Origin: Anaerosacchariphilus polymeriproducens
GTDB lineage: Bacteria; Bacillota; Clostridia; Lachnospirales; Lachnospiraceae
DNA length: 64,000 nt
Assembly: GCF_003363435.1 (NCBI RefSeq)
Contig: NZ_QRCT01000019.1
Coordinates: forward strand, 149,395-213,394
Direction: 5' to 3'
Shown: positions 53,005 through 61,541 of the stretch, piece by piece
Layout of the letters: each line of letters begins with the position of its first letter
Numbering within the stretch: the first letter of the stretch is position 1
Position numbers and translations under genes: made by a program
The notes under the pieces: generated by a model
Databases searched by the model: none
What the model was told of the DNA's origin: nothing
Seen by the model: the letters and a program-made list of their open reading frames with translations, nothing else

Positions 53005-54225
53005 CTAGTTTAAATAATACTTTTTATCAGACTTTCTCATAAAGCAAAGGAAAATACTAATATAGAAAATCGCCAGGACTAACACTACAATAAAATATGG
53101 AATCGCAGTCTTTCCAAGAAACAAATACTCTTCAATTAATTCCGAAGTTTTAAACTGCAGTGGATTTAATAACTTAATCTGACTATAAGTTCCCTGTCCC
53201 TTCAAAAGCAGCCATACAGCTACAATAGCACCTACTGTTGTAAATTTGGCATTCTTGGTTTTCATGGATAGAAGCATTACAAAATTTGCCATAACAAGTG
53301 CTCCAAATAAACCTCCGATAAACTGAATCAGTATCCCTGTACCAATATTTATATTGTAAAGACACCCAAAATAGAACGTCTGTGCAGACCCATTCCAGCC
53401 ATGTAAGCTTGCCATGATACCATGCTCCGCGAGAAGCGTTCCAATAAAGATAAAATACACCACTACCGTAAAAAGATTTCCCGCTATCCATCTTGCCCGG
53501 ATGTTCTTTTTCCTGCCCAGCCTAGAAGAAAGGCTTAATTCATTTATGCCGCTTTTACTGTCTTTGGAATACAAAGCAGCAAGCGCAAAGGCTAAGACGA
53601 CAAAGATAAGCGGATATTCCATTTCGTAATAACACGTAAGATTTGCCAGTCCCTGAAAATACTCTACACGAACAGGGGTTTTTACATTCTCTATTTTTTT
53701 CTCAAGAACATTAATCTGTTCCTCTGTATATGGAGCCAGTCCATTCCACTCATTAGATAATACAAAGTACTCTTTGAGCGTTTCCCTATATTTTTGATAA
53801 AAACTTTCCTCAGAATTTAAAAACTTATAATCCAATCCAATTTTGTCATTTCCATTGGACATATCAACACCATAATAAGCAAAATTTATGAAATAATTAG
53901 GTACCATATATTTTGTCATTCCCCCAGTCCCTAAATATCCCGGATGCTCCTCTAAGTATTTTTTATCGAAACTAGCGTTATATTTTTTTTTTAATTTTTG
54001 AATATAGTTATTATCCAATATCCCTTCCGTTTCTTTCGACGCTTCTTTCAATGCACGATAAGATTTTAATCCGCTGACGATGTTTCCGTTCTTATCAATC
54101 GTATTCCACTGAAGATTCAAATAAATAAGCGCATATAACGTAGAAATAATACACATGGCTACAATAGCCGCAATCGTGACTTTATTCCATATTTTTCGAT
54201 ACTCAAATTTTATCAATTCTTTCAT
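53005..54225 (-). CDS. ABC-2 type membrane permease (putative immunity transporter, second subunit)
   Basis: 406 residues, with the same architecture as its neighbour: N-terminal helix (VTIAAIVAMCIISTLYALIY), ~170-residue external domain, then five helices. The two permeases are distant paralogues and probably form a heterodimer. The gene lies 37 bases after the lipoprotein gene and directly before the other permease. It contributes to an export or immunity complex with the ATPase at 54899. Confidence 0.82.
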   Translation of the reverse strand: MKELIKFEYRKIWNKVTIAAIVAMCIISTLYALIYLNLQWNTIDKNGNIVSGLKSYRALKEASKETEGILDNNYIQKLKKKYNASFDKKYLEEHPGYLGTGGMTKYMVPNYFINFAYYGVDMSNGNDKIGLDYKFLNSEESFYQKYRETLKEYFVLSNEWNGLAPYTEEQINVLEKKIENVKTPVRVEYFQGLANLTCYYEMEYPLIFVVLAFALAALYSKDSKSGINELSLSSRLGRKKNIRARWIAGNLFTVVVYFIFIGTLLAEHGIMASLHGWNGSAQTFYFGCLYNINIGTGILIQFIGGLFGALVMANFVMLLSMKTKNAKFTTVGAIVAVWLLLKGQGTYSQIKLLNPLQFKTSELIEEYLFLGKTAIPYFIVVLVLAIFYISIFLCFMRKSDKKYYLN

Positions 54226-54262
54226 TTCTGTCCTCCAAACTTAAGTGAATCAATTACTTGGA

Positions 54263-54895
54263 TTATTCCTTGTAACTATCCCCATGATGAATCACCTTCC
54301 AGGGATCTTCTTTCGAATCTCTTACCAGAATCATATATTGCCAAGTTCCATTATCACAATACTCGCAGACAAAAATATTGTCATTTTCATATCCCTTTGC
54401 AACTCCTTTATCCTTATCCTTATAAATTTGAAAAATTCTTGGATCAATGCAGTTATTTAGAGCTTCTTCTTCTATGCCAAGCTTATCTGTCAGATACTCG
54501 CTGGCAGCTTCAAACGCTTTTCTCTCTTCTCTCGTATCAAACCTTGGCTGAGCGCTAGTATCAATTCCATACTCTTCCTCATCTGGAGCACCAGCAGTAA
54601 TTATACCATTCTTCTCTGTCGTCATTTTTTCTCTTTTTTTACGATAAGCTGCCAATGACTTTTCTAATTCTTTATCATCTTTTGGTTGCGTTTCCTTTTT
54701 TACTTTGGTATCATTGTCACCAGACTGTTCCTTCTCTTCTTTTATTGACTGGGAGTTTTCTGTTTCCCTTTTATTTTCTAAGGAATTTCCTACGGAAGCA
54801 TCCTTATTATTGTTCTCTTTTTGTGTAGCACAGCCACTTATCATAAATAATAACAAACATATAATCCCTAACATAAAACTCTTTTTTATACTCAT
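54263..54895 (-). CDS. Lipoprotein with charged linker, part of the ABC immunity unit
   Basis: 210 residues. Signal peptide with lipobox FMISGC (Cys at about 22), then a Lys/Glu/Asn-rich linker to ~85, and a C-terminal globular part (EERKAFEAASEYLTDKLGIE, WQYMILVRDSKEDPWKVIHH) that I do not recognise. It is encoded between the ATPase and two permeases, four bases after the ATPase gene. Lipoproteins in this position often act as immunity proteins (LanI-like) that bind the peptide outside the cell. That role is inferred. Confidence 0.78.
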   Translation of the reverse strand: MSIKKSFMLGIICLLLFMISGCATQKENNNKDASVGNSLENKRETENSQSIKEEKEQSGDNDTKVKKETQPKDDKELEKSLAAYRKKREKMTTEKNGIITAGAPDEEEYGIDTSAQPRFDTREERKAFEAASEYLTDKLGIEEEALNNCIDPRIFQIYKDKDKGVAKGYENDNIFVCEYCDNGTWQYMILVRDSKEDPWKVIHHGDSYKE

Positions 54896-54898
54896 AAT

Positions 54899-55777
54899 TT
54901 AATAATCCTCCTTTTGATCCATTCCGCCGGTAACGATATAATAATCTTCTAAAGTAGGTTCTACCGATAGATTTTCAATATCAGGGTATTGTTCTCCCAC
55001 AAAACGCACTTGTACCTTTCCGGCTGTTTGTTTTAAACGGATAACAGAACGTTCTTTTCTTAATCGTTTTAGCGCATCCTGATCCACTGTCGTTTCCCAA
55101 ACATTTCCCCTAACATGTTCTGTTAATTGAGGAATCTCTCCCATTTCTAAGATTTCTCCATTTTTAATTACAATCAACTCATTCGCAATCGCTTCAATAT
55201 CGGAAACAATATGCGTGGACAATAGAACAATTTTCTCTTTTGACATATCACTGATAATATTCGAAAAACGGATTCGTTCTTTCGGATCTAATCCTGCTGT
55301 AGGTTCATCCAATATCAGTATTTTCGGTTCATTCATAATTGCCTGCGCAATACCAATTCTTCGCTTCATACCTCCTGAAAAAGTCTTCACTTTCTTCTTT
55401 GCAACGTCGGCTAAATTGACAAACTCTAACACCTCAGGTATTATCACTTTTAATTTATCTTTTGGAATTCCCTTCAAAGCTCCCATATATTCTAAAAAGT
55501 CTTTTGCAGTAAATCCCGGATAAACATTATAATCCTGCGGCATATATCCAATTAAATTTCGATACTCTTCATCCAATGTTAAAATATCCGTTCCATCATA
55601 TTGTATTTTGCCTTTTGTTGCAAAGTCCACAGTGGAAAGAATCCTCATTAAGGTACTCTTTCCAGCTCCATTTTCACCAAGAAGACCATAGGTTCCTTTT
55701 TTCAATTCAAAGCTAATATCTTTTAAAGCTTCTTTTTTCTTATATGATTTATACAAATTCTTGACTTTCAATTCCAT
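54899..55777 (-). CDS. ABC transporter ATPase (bacitracin/lantibiotic-immunity type)
   Basis: 292 residues. Walker A GENGAGKST, signature FSGGMKRRIGIAQAIM, Walker B ILILDEPTAGLD, H-loop LLSTHIVSD. A C-terminal ~70-residue extension (LTEHVRGNVWETTVDQDALK and on) is typical of the ABC-2 exporter ATPases of the BcrA/NatA group. It drives the two permeases downstream. It follows the M56 gene and is probably under BlaI control with it. Confidence 0.9.
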   Translation of the reverse strand: MELKVKNLYKSYKKKEALKDISFELKKGTYGLLGENGAGKSTLMRILSTVDFATKGKIQYDGTDILTLDEEYRNLIGYMPQDYNVYPGFTAKDFLEYMGALKGIPKDKLKVIIPEVLEFVNLADVAKKKVKTFSGGMKRRIGIAQAIMNEPKILILDEPTAGLDPKERIRFSNIISDMSKEKIVLLSTHIVSDIEAIANELIVIKNGEILEMGEIPQLTEHVRGNVWETTVDQDALKRLRKERSVIRLKQTAGKVQVRFVGEQYPDIENLSVEPTLEDYYIVTGGMDQKEDY

Positions 55778-55822
55778 TTTTTCACCTCATATATTGTTTA
55801 TTTACTTACCTCTCTTTTACTA

Positions 55823-57091
55823 CTATTTGCCACCATAACATAATATACGTTGGTCATTCAACGATAAATAACATGTTTTCATAACCCCATCATATGAGCC
55901 TTGCGTTATTCCATTTGCCGTATCACCAGCATAAACAATATTTGTAGCTACTATGTTCTGCTCCGAATATTCCTTATCTTTATTATCGATTACACTTTTA
56001 CTACTTTTTTTATTTTCGTTCAACAAATCGAGAACTAATTCATATTTGTTTAATTTTTCACCTAGCCCAACTGTTACCGGGCTTAGAGAAGCCGCACTGC
56101 TATTTATTTTCATGGAGGTAAATTGAATCCCCATAACCATGATGCCAATCACCAATAAGCTGCTGCTAACAAGCCCTAGTCTTTTCTTTTTCATATTCAT
56201 GACAGATAATATTCTGTTCTTTGCTTTATTTGTTCTGCTATAAAAATTTGTTGTATATACAGATTGCTTTATATTGGATTGCTTCTTAATTGATGCTATA
56301 ATCATGGCACTATATTTTTGTCTTATAGGAAAACCTGCTCCTTTCACTACTTCTTCATCGCAAGAAATTTCACATTGCATTGATATTTCCTTCGCCATAA
56401 AATACATAAGCGGATGAAACCAATAAAGAGCAGTTACAAAAACCACAAGACTTTTATACCATAAATCTTTTCTCTTATAATGAATGAGTTCATGCTTTAT
56501 CATTAATGAAATCTCATCTAAGGAATTATTGATATCTGGCAATAAAATAACCGGCTTCATGAAACCGATCAACATCGGACTATCAATGCAGGTACAAACC
56601 ATTAGTTTTGGGAGCTTCGATATTTTTAACTCTTCCTGTAACTGATGCAGAATAGCTTCTATCTGTGGCTCATTAATTCTTTCCCCCCATCTTTTTACAA
56701 GGGCTGCAAATTTCCAATGTCTGTATACATGATAAACTAAAAATGTCAGAAAACCTAATAACCACAATACAGCTAACACGTAATGCCAAGAAATAACTGA
56801 TGCTTGGCTCATTACTTTTGTTGTAATTACTTCATTCGACATCCTTACCGGAATTGCCTGTTTAATATTAAAGATTTGGGCAATCTTGCTGTTCTCATGC
56901 AAAGAAATAGTAAGTTCGGGGCGAAACGGAATGATTAAGCCAATTATGATAATCAACCATGAATAATAACGCCATTTTGCCCTATAGTCTTTCGAAAACA
57001 AACGATTGATTCCCATATAAACTAAAATAAGCAAAGACATCGTAATAGAGTTTTTGATAAATAAGTTAATAATATCATACATATCAATCAC
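55823..57091 (-). CDS. M56-family BlaR1-like membrane metalloprotease without a penicillin-binding domain
   Basis: 422 residues. Four membrane segments surround the zinc motif HELIHYKRKDLWYK (HExxH) with CEISCDEEV as third-ligand region. Canonical BlaR1/MecR1 are about 585 residues with a C-terminal penicillin-binding sensor. Here the C-terminal ~110 residues are short, and no SxxK-type sensor can be seen. It should cleave BlaI when triggered, but the trigger is not a beta-lactam by this evidence. The start overlaps the BlaI stop by four bases (ATGA). Confidence 0.88.
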   Translation of the reverse strand: MIDMYDIINLFIKNSITMSLLILVYMGINRLFSKDYRAKWRYYSWLIIIIGLIIPFRPELTISLHENSKIAQIFNIKQAIPVRMSNEVITTKVMSQASVISWHYVLAVLWLLGFLTFLVYHVYRHWKFAALVKRWGERINEPQIEAILHQLQEELKISKLPKLMVCTCIDSPMLIGFMKPVILLPDINNSLDEISLMIKHELIHYKRKDLWYKSLVVFVTALYWFHPLMYFMAKEISMQCEISCDEEVVKGAGFPIRQKYSAMIIASIKKQSNIKQSVYTTNFYSRTNKAKNRILSVMNMKKKRLGLVSSSLLVIGIMVMGIQFTSMKINSSAASLSPVTVGLGEKLNKYELVLDLLNENKKSSKSVIDNKDKEYSEQNIVATNIVYAGDTANGITQGSYDGVMKTCYLSLNDQRILCYGGK

Positions 57092-57456
57092 TCCTTTTTT
57101 TCAATCAGTTTCATTAATTCTTGTAATTCATCTTCATTTAATTTTTCACCATCATATAAAGTACTGACCAAACTTAAAAAGGAATTTTCATGGTAGAATT
57201 TCAGAAAATGATTAGTTTCAAATTTCAAATAATCTTCTCTATCTATCAGTGGAAAAAAGGTGCGTTCTTTCCCATTTTTTTCAGTTTTTAAAAAACCCTT
57301 TTTCACCAATCGATTCATCAGTGTTAATACCGTAGGCACTTTCCATCCTTTTTCATTCCCTATTGCTTGCATTATAATATTCGTTGTGATTGGCGGTTCA
57401 TTTTCCCATACAACTCTCATAAGCTCAAATTCTGTATCTGGTAATTTTTTCATCAT
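57088..57456 (-). CDS. BlaI/MecI-family transcriptional repressor
   Basis: A 122-residue winged-helix repressor: ELMRVVWENEPPITTNIIMQ, KVPTVLTLMNRLVKKGFLKT and a C-terminal dimerisation helix (LNEDELQELMKLIEKKE). It binds DNA as a dimer and is inactivated when cut by the partner M56 protease. Its own promoter carries a 13-bp inverted repeat (57472-57513) as the probable operator, so it is autoregulated. GGAGG lies about ten bases before the start. Confidence 0.9.
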   Translation of the reverse strand: MMKKLPDTEFELMRVVWENEPPITTNIIMQAIGNEKGWKVPTVLTLMNRLVKKGFLKTEKNGKERTFFPLIDREDYLKFETNHFLKFYHENSFLSLVSTLYDGEKLNEDELQELMKLIEKKE

Positions 57457-57471
57457 ATTTATTTCGCCTCC

Positions 57472-57523
57472 TTTTAGACAAATGACTTTTTAGTATTATA
57501 CATTTGTCTAAAATAAAAGTCAA
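57472..57523 (-). promoter_or_regulatory. blaI promoter with a 13-bp inverted-repeat operator
   Basis: TTGACT (57518-57523) and TATAAT (57495-57500) are 17 bases apart on the minus strand. TTTTAGACAAATG (57472-57484) and CATTTGTCTAAAA (57501-57513) are perfect inverted arms; one lies in the spacer and the other after the start site. This is ideal for BlaI-type repression. The promoter half is repeated at 63741-63766. Confidence 0.88.
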
Positions 57524-57549
57524 TACATAATATGTATTTTTTATTTATT

Positions 57550-59337
57550 TTATATCATCTCTTTCTGTGCATGATAAAGTTCATTATAAATTTTGCTGCT
57601 TTCCAAAAGCTCATCGTGTTGCCCAAATGCATCCAGAACTCCATCTTTCAGAACAATGATTTCATCTGCTTTTTTGATATTTAAAAATCTATGTGTTATT
57701 ACGAATCCAATTTTTCCTTTCTTGGCCATCATAATGTCATTTAAAATCCTGCTTTCTGTTTTAGCATCCAATGCTGCAGATGGCTCATCAAACATAACCA
57801 TATTTCCATTTTTCATATTTGCTCTTGCAATCGCAATTCTCTGCCATTGACCTACTGAAAGGTCTGAACTGTCTTTCCAACCTCGAACCAATTTCTCGTC
57901 ATATTTATTCGGTAAACGATTAATAAAAGATTCCGAGCAAGCTTTCTCCGCCGCAATTTTAATCTTTTCTTCATGATTCATTTCTTCTATATGCCCCATC
58001 GCTATATTTTCTCTTACCGTTAACGGATATTTAACAAAGTCTTGAAAAACCGCACTTACTTGTTTTAAATACGCATCCATATCATAATTCTTAATATCCT
58101 TTCCATTCACTAAAATACTTCCTTTTTGTGGTCTATATAATCCCATTATAATTTTGACTAAACTTGTCTTTCCACCGCCATTATATCCAACAATTGCATA
58201 TGTTTTCCCTGCCGTAAATTTGAAACTGAAATCCTTTATTACAAAGCTACTATTCTCAGTATATTGAAACCATATGTTCACTAATTCTATTGTCTTTATA
58301 TGAAACTTTGTGATTAATTCTTTATCATTGGAAGCTTTCAACTTCATAATTTCCTCTTTATATTTCATTAATTCTGAAAAACTGGTTAAATATAAACAAT
58401 CTTCATACATGGACATCATTAAAAAGATTATATTACTAATTGAATTTTGTAGATTCGTCGCAGAATCAATATTCATATTGATTGTACCAATCGTGGTTTT
58501 TGAAAGGATACCAGAAATAATAATCATACCTTTTAGTATGTACGTAAAAAAAACCTCTACTATTTCTGATACCGTACCTTGGATATTTAATTCTTTCTTA
58601 GTTTTTTTATCTTCCTCTATTATTTCATCTAGTATTACATTTATTTTCTTTTTTAAATACGACATGCTATGAAATAGTTTAATTTCTTTAAATACTTCAC
58701 TTCTGCTGATCATACTTTTTAGTTCATCTCTATACCTGATCTTTTCAATTCTTTTATCATAGATTTCAAATATTTTATTAAAATACTTTTGACTATACCA
58801 TGCCATTGGTATTACAGATAAAAATATAATAAGATATAACTTTATACTAAAAGATAGCAAAATACTTGACATTCCTATGAATGTTGTAATATTTTGCAAT
58901 GCTTCTACTGACTTACTTAATAAGCCCATTATTTTTTCGCTTGCTTCCATATTAGCTTTTTCAATTGTATTATGCATCTCAGAATTTTCTAAATCCGCTA
59001 ATTCCATAAGTTCGATTGCGTTTATGGTTTCATTTGTAATATATTTTTCTACCTTAAGGGAATATATATTTTTAATATATTCATTTACTCGTTCTAAAAC
59101 ATTAGAGCTCATTTTTAGAATAAAATGAAACAAAATATATAAAATAATTAATTTATAATCTATCTCATTTTTTGTTAAAAAAATATATATGGTATCTAAT
59201 ATTTTCTTCCATACAATTAAATTAACAACTTCCGGAATAGAAGAAAGCACACTTAATAAAAACGTAAAGATAAAATACGATTTTGAAGATTTCCACAAAA
59301 GAACTATTGCATTTTGAAAACTTTTAATTTTCTCCAT
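57550..59337 (-). CDS. ABC exporter, fused membrane and ATPase domains, for the sactipeptide
   Basis: 595 residues. Six membrane helices (to ~320), then an ATPase with Walker A GYNGGGKTS, signature LSVGQWQRIAIARANM, Walker B MVMFDEPSAALD and H-loop FVITHRFLN. There is no C39 domain. It lies 216 bases after the precursor gene, past a hairpin, in the same direction. It is the probable exporter of the RumC-like peptide; leader removal would need the M16-like peptidase or an outside protease. The Walker A loop has an extra Gly run (NGGGKT) compared with the usual GSGKS. Confidence 0.9.
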   Translation of the reverse strand: MEKIKSFQNAIVLLWKSSKSYFIFTFLLSVLSSIPEVVNLIVWKKILDTIYIFLTKNEIDYKLIILYILFHFILKMSSNVLERVNEYIKNIYSLKVEKYITNETINAIELMELADLENSEMHNTIEKANMEASEKIMGLLSKSVEALQNITTFIGMSSILLSFSIKLYLIIFLSVIPMAWYSQKYFNKIFEIYDKRIEKIRYRDELKSMISRSEVFKEIKLFHSMSYLKKKINVILDEIIEEDKKTKKELNIQGTVSEIVEVFFTYILKGMIIISGILSKTTIGTINMNIDSATNLQNSISNIIFLMMSMYEDCLYLTSFSELMKYKEEIMKLKASNDKELITKFHIKTIELVNIWFQYTENSSFVIKDFSFKFTAGKTYAIVGYNGGGKTSLVKIIMGLYRPQKGSILVNGKDIKNYDMDAYLKQVSAVFQDFVKYPLTVRENIAMGHIEEMNHEEKIKIAAEKACSESFINRLPNKYDEKLVRGWKDSSDLSVGQWQRIAIARANMKNGNMVMFDEPSAALDAKTESRILNDIMMAKKGKIGFVITHRFLNIKKADEIIVLKDGVLDAFGQHDELLESSKIYNELYHAQKEMI

Positions 59338-59424
59338 TAAGTTTTATACTCCTTTTTTGTGCATTTTATACTTTTAATCTATCTAACTTATCAACATAAT
59401 ATATTTGCATTCGACTTGTAACAA

Positions 59425-59475
59425 AAACGAGAGAAAAGACTAAACCTTCATAACTATCCGCCCTTTCTCTCGTTT
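59425..59475 (-). terminator. Terminator or attenuator after the sactipeptide precursor
   Basis: AAACGAGAGAAA / TTTCTCTCGTTT arms form a 12-bp stem with a ~26-base loop, followed on the minus strand by TTG. It lies about 75 bases beyond the precursor stop and before the exporter gene, favouring precursor transcripts. Confidence 0.8.
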
Positions 59476-59552
59476 CTTATACCTCTCTATATCTAATCAA
59501 GTATAAAGAGGATCAATGCTCTTAGTAAAATTTTAACTTAAGTGGTTACTAA

Positions 59553-59762
59553 TTAATATTTCTTGTCATTTTTTGCCGCACTATAATTAGCATTTCGATT
59601 AGCAGTTCCACGACATGTCACATAACAACCATTGATACTAATCCCTAAATTGATAGCATTACCTACTGTTTTACTCTCTGAAACACATCTGCAACCACAC
59701 TTATGAGCTACTGCTTCCTTACTAAGTTCATCTTTCAAATATGGATTTACTTTTTCAAACAT
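59553..59762 (-). CDS. Ruminococcin-C-like sactipeptide precursor with five cysteines
   Basis: 69 residues, starting at 59762 (MFEKVNPYLKDELSKEAVAH), six bases after AAGGAGGTG. The core holds Cys22, Cys24 and Cys26 (KCGCRCVSES), then Cys46 and Cys50 (NGCYVTCRG), and ends with ANRNANYSAAK plus a charged tail. Ruminococcin C1 has the same layout (CxC ... CxxxC ... TRNANxNVAK), where the four Cys form thioethers to alpha-carbons in a double hairpin. Here an additional Cys replaces the Trp before the CxC. The radical-SAM gene is immediately upstream. No second precursor was seen, although RumC loci often have several. Confidence 0.85.
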   Translation of the reverse strand: MFEKVNPYLKDELSKEAVAHKCGCRCVSESKTVGNAINLGISINGCYVTCRGTANRNANYSAAKNDKKY

Positions 59763-59797
59763 AATATTCACCTCCTTGTATTTTATTTCTATTAAAA

Positions 59798-59817
59798 CTA
59801 AATCTATTATGATTTAG
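59798..59817 (-). ncRNA. Small hairpin between maturase and precursor genes
   Basis: CTAAATC / GATTTAG arms with a six-base loop lie between the maturase stop and the precursor ribosome site. It may be a processing site giving the precursor its own 5' end. Low certainty. Confidence 0.35.
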
Positions 59818-59826
59818 ATAATAGGC

Positions 59827-61371
59827 TTACACTGTAATTACGTCATTCAAAATTTTTAATTTTTCCGGACTTTCTTCTAACATCTCATAATATAGTGAAA
59901 ACTGTCTTTTCAATTGTTCTTTAAATGCTTCACAATGTATATGGGCATTTTCTGCTATTCCATCCGTAGTCATTCTATCTGCATAACAAACCGGACACAT
60001 TTTAGCAGACCAGCAATTGGCACAATGTTCTATGGAACGTTCGCTATATTCATAAAAATACTTTGTCCAAATTGTTTCCATATCAATGCCATTCAATATA
60101 TTTCCAATCTTAGGCGATTTATTAATTCTTTCACATACATACATATCTCCTTGCGTATCAATATAAAGACGTCTTGCGCCCGGAACACAACATGCATTCA
60201 TTGGAATGACAGGAGCCGCCTTTTCTGTCAAAATACGATCATGTACTATCGTTAAGGAATCCATTACTCCCTTATGTTTCAGCATTTCAATCGCATCGCA
60301 TTTTTTTGCTTCCTCTTCCATCCATTCCCACATAGAAGTATCTTCCGTCGCATATTCCATTAGTTCTTCCGGAATTGTACCGCTCGATGGATATGTAATA
60401 TCATAAGTTGAATTTTGTGTGATACTGCACAATTTTTGAAAATTCTCATCAATTCTATATAGTTTCTCTTTTTCATATGGAACCATAAATACTGCATTGA
60501 AGTTTATACTTACTGATGGGTCATCCACCTTGTCCAACTCTTCCTTAAGAATTCTCAAACCTTCCATCGCATCTTTATAGGTTCCTCCACCATCAACATA
60601 CACTCTGCTGGTATCATGGATATCCTCTGGTCCGTCTATACTACAGACGATACTTAAATTTGGTATTTGAGCCAGATATGCGGCTATCTCTCTATTCATT
60701 AATGTCAAATTTGTGGTAAACCCAAAATTTAACTTTCTATTTGCCAAACGTTCTTTTGCATATTCAATTGCATATTTCATTAACTCAAACTTAATCAAAG
60801 GCTCCCCACCATAAAAGGTTACAAAAACTTCTTCCTCTCCATGGTCATATAAATAATCGATTGATTTTTTTATAATTTCTTTTGACATGTTCTTAGAATT
60901 AAATTCTCTGAATCCTTTTTCCGAAGAACTATAAATACAATATTTACATCTGAGATTACAGGCTCCTGTCAATTCCAATATTAACTGACGGCAATTTGAA
61001 CCTATTTCTCTTTTTGCCTTTTTTAAAAACTCATCATTATATAACTGCTCTCCTGTTGTTCCTTTGAACAAATCTTCTTTTTCTATATAAGCAAGAATAT
61101 CAGAAATATTTAATCCTTTTTGATTCGCAGTTTTTTCTAGTTCCTCAACGTCGCAATCACGATATAGTAATTGACTTAAAAAATCATGTAAATCATGATC
61201 GATTCTTAAAGCCTTACCTGTTCCAGTATCAAAAAAATAAATATTATTTGATGTTTCAAAAAACATTCCCATAGAGTCAATTGATTGATTCGGTTTATGT
61301 TTTTTATAATCAGAAATTCTTATCATTAAATCATTTAAAGTTAAAAGTTTCCCTTCTTCTAAAGCGCTCAT
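59827..61371 (-). CDS. Radical SAM/SPASM sactisynthase (RumMc-like)
   Basis: 514 residues. An N-terminal ~110-residue domain probably recognises the leader. The radical-SAM CxxxCxxC is Cys138, Cys142 and Cys145 (CNLRCKYC), with the SAM-binding FYGGEPLIKFE. A C-terminal SPASM/twitch part (ACCVPGARRLYID, YVCERIN, CANCWSAKMCPVC) binds extra iron-sulfur clusters. Enzymes of this type (RumMc, SkfB, AlbA) form Cys-to-alpha-carbon thioethers. The adjacent RumC-like precursor fits. The start follows GGGAGG. Direct repeats suitable for the neighbouring LytTR regulator lie about 115 bases upstream. Confidence 0.9.
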   Translation of the reverse strand: MSALEEGKLLTLNDLMIRISDYKKHKPNQSIDSMGMFFETSNNIYFFDTGTGKALRIDHDLHDFLSQLLYRDCDVEELEKTANQKGLNISDILAYIEKEDLFKGTTGEQLYNDEFLKKAKREIGSNCRQLILELTGACNLRCKYCIYSSSEKGFREFNSKNMSKEIIKKSIDYLYDHGEEEVFVTFYGGEPLIKFELMKYAIEYAKERLANRKLNFGFTTNLTLMNREIAAYLAQIPNLSIVCSIDGPEDIHDTSRVYVDGGGTYKDAMEGLRILKEELDKVDDPSVSINFNAVFMVPYEKEKLYRIDENFQKLCSITQNSTYDITYPSSGTIPEELMEYATEDTSMWEWMEEEAKKCDAIEMLKHKGVMDSLTIVHDRILTEKAAPVIPMNACCVPGARRLYIDTQGDMYVCERINKSPKIGNILNGIDMETIWTKYFYEYSERSIEHCANCWSAKMCPVCYADRMTTDGIAENAHIHCEAFKEQLKRQFSLYYEMLEESPEKLKILNDVITV

Positions 61372-61414
61372 AGAAATCCTCCCTTATCTGCTTCTTATTT
61401 CAAATTTAAAAGAA

Positions 61415-61465
61415 CCATAATCTGTTCTCCTCTTTCTAAAACCAGAGTAGCATAACAGATTATGG
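61415..61465 (-). terminator. 12-bp inverted repeat between the kinase and maturase genes
   Basis: CCATAATCTGTT (61415-61426) and AACAGATTATGG (61454-61465) are perfect inverted arms with a 27-base interval. The following minus-strand sequence is TTCTTTTAAATTT. It would stop read-through from the kinase gene. Because it covers the expected start of the maturase promoter, an operator role is also possible. Confidence 0.6.
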
Positions 61466-61515
61466 ATCTCAAGAATAAGCCCACGAACGGTCGAACAAGT
61501 TCTTAAACGGTCGAA
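61449..61515 (-). promoter_or_regulatory. Candidate LytTR-regulated promoter of the maturase gene
   Basis: Two identical 10-bp direct repeats (AACGGTCGAA at 61486-61495 and 61506-61515) are 20 bases apart, two helical turns, as in AgrA/ComE-type sites. A TATGCT -10 with an upstream TG lies at 61449-61454, placing the nearer repeat at about -44. No -35 hexamer is present, which is usual for such activated promoters. The adjacent response regulator is the likely binder. Confidence 0.6.
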
Positions 61516-61541
61516 TAAATACATATATAGTCGTTATATCG

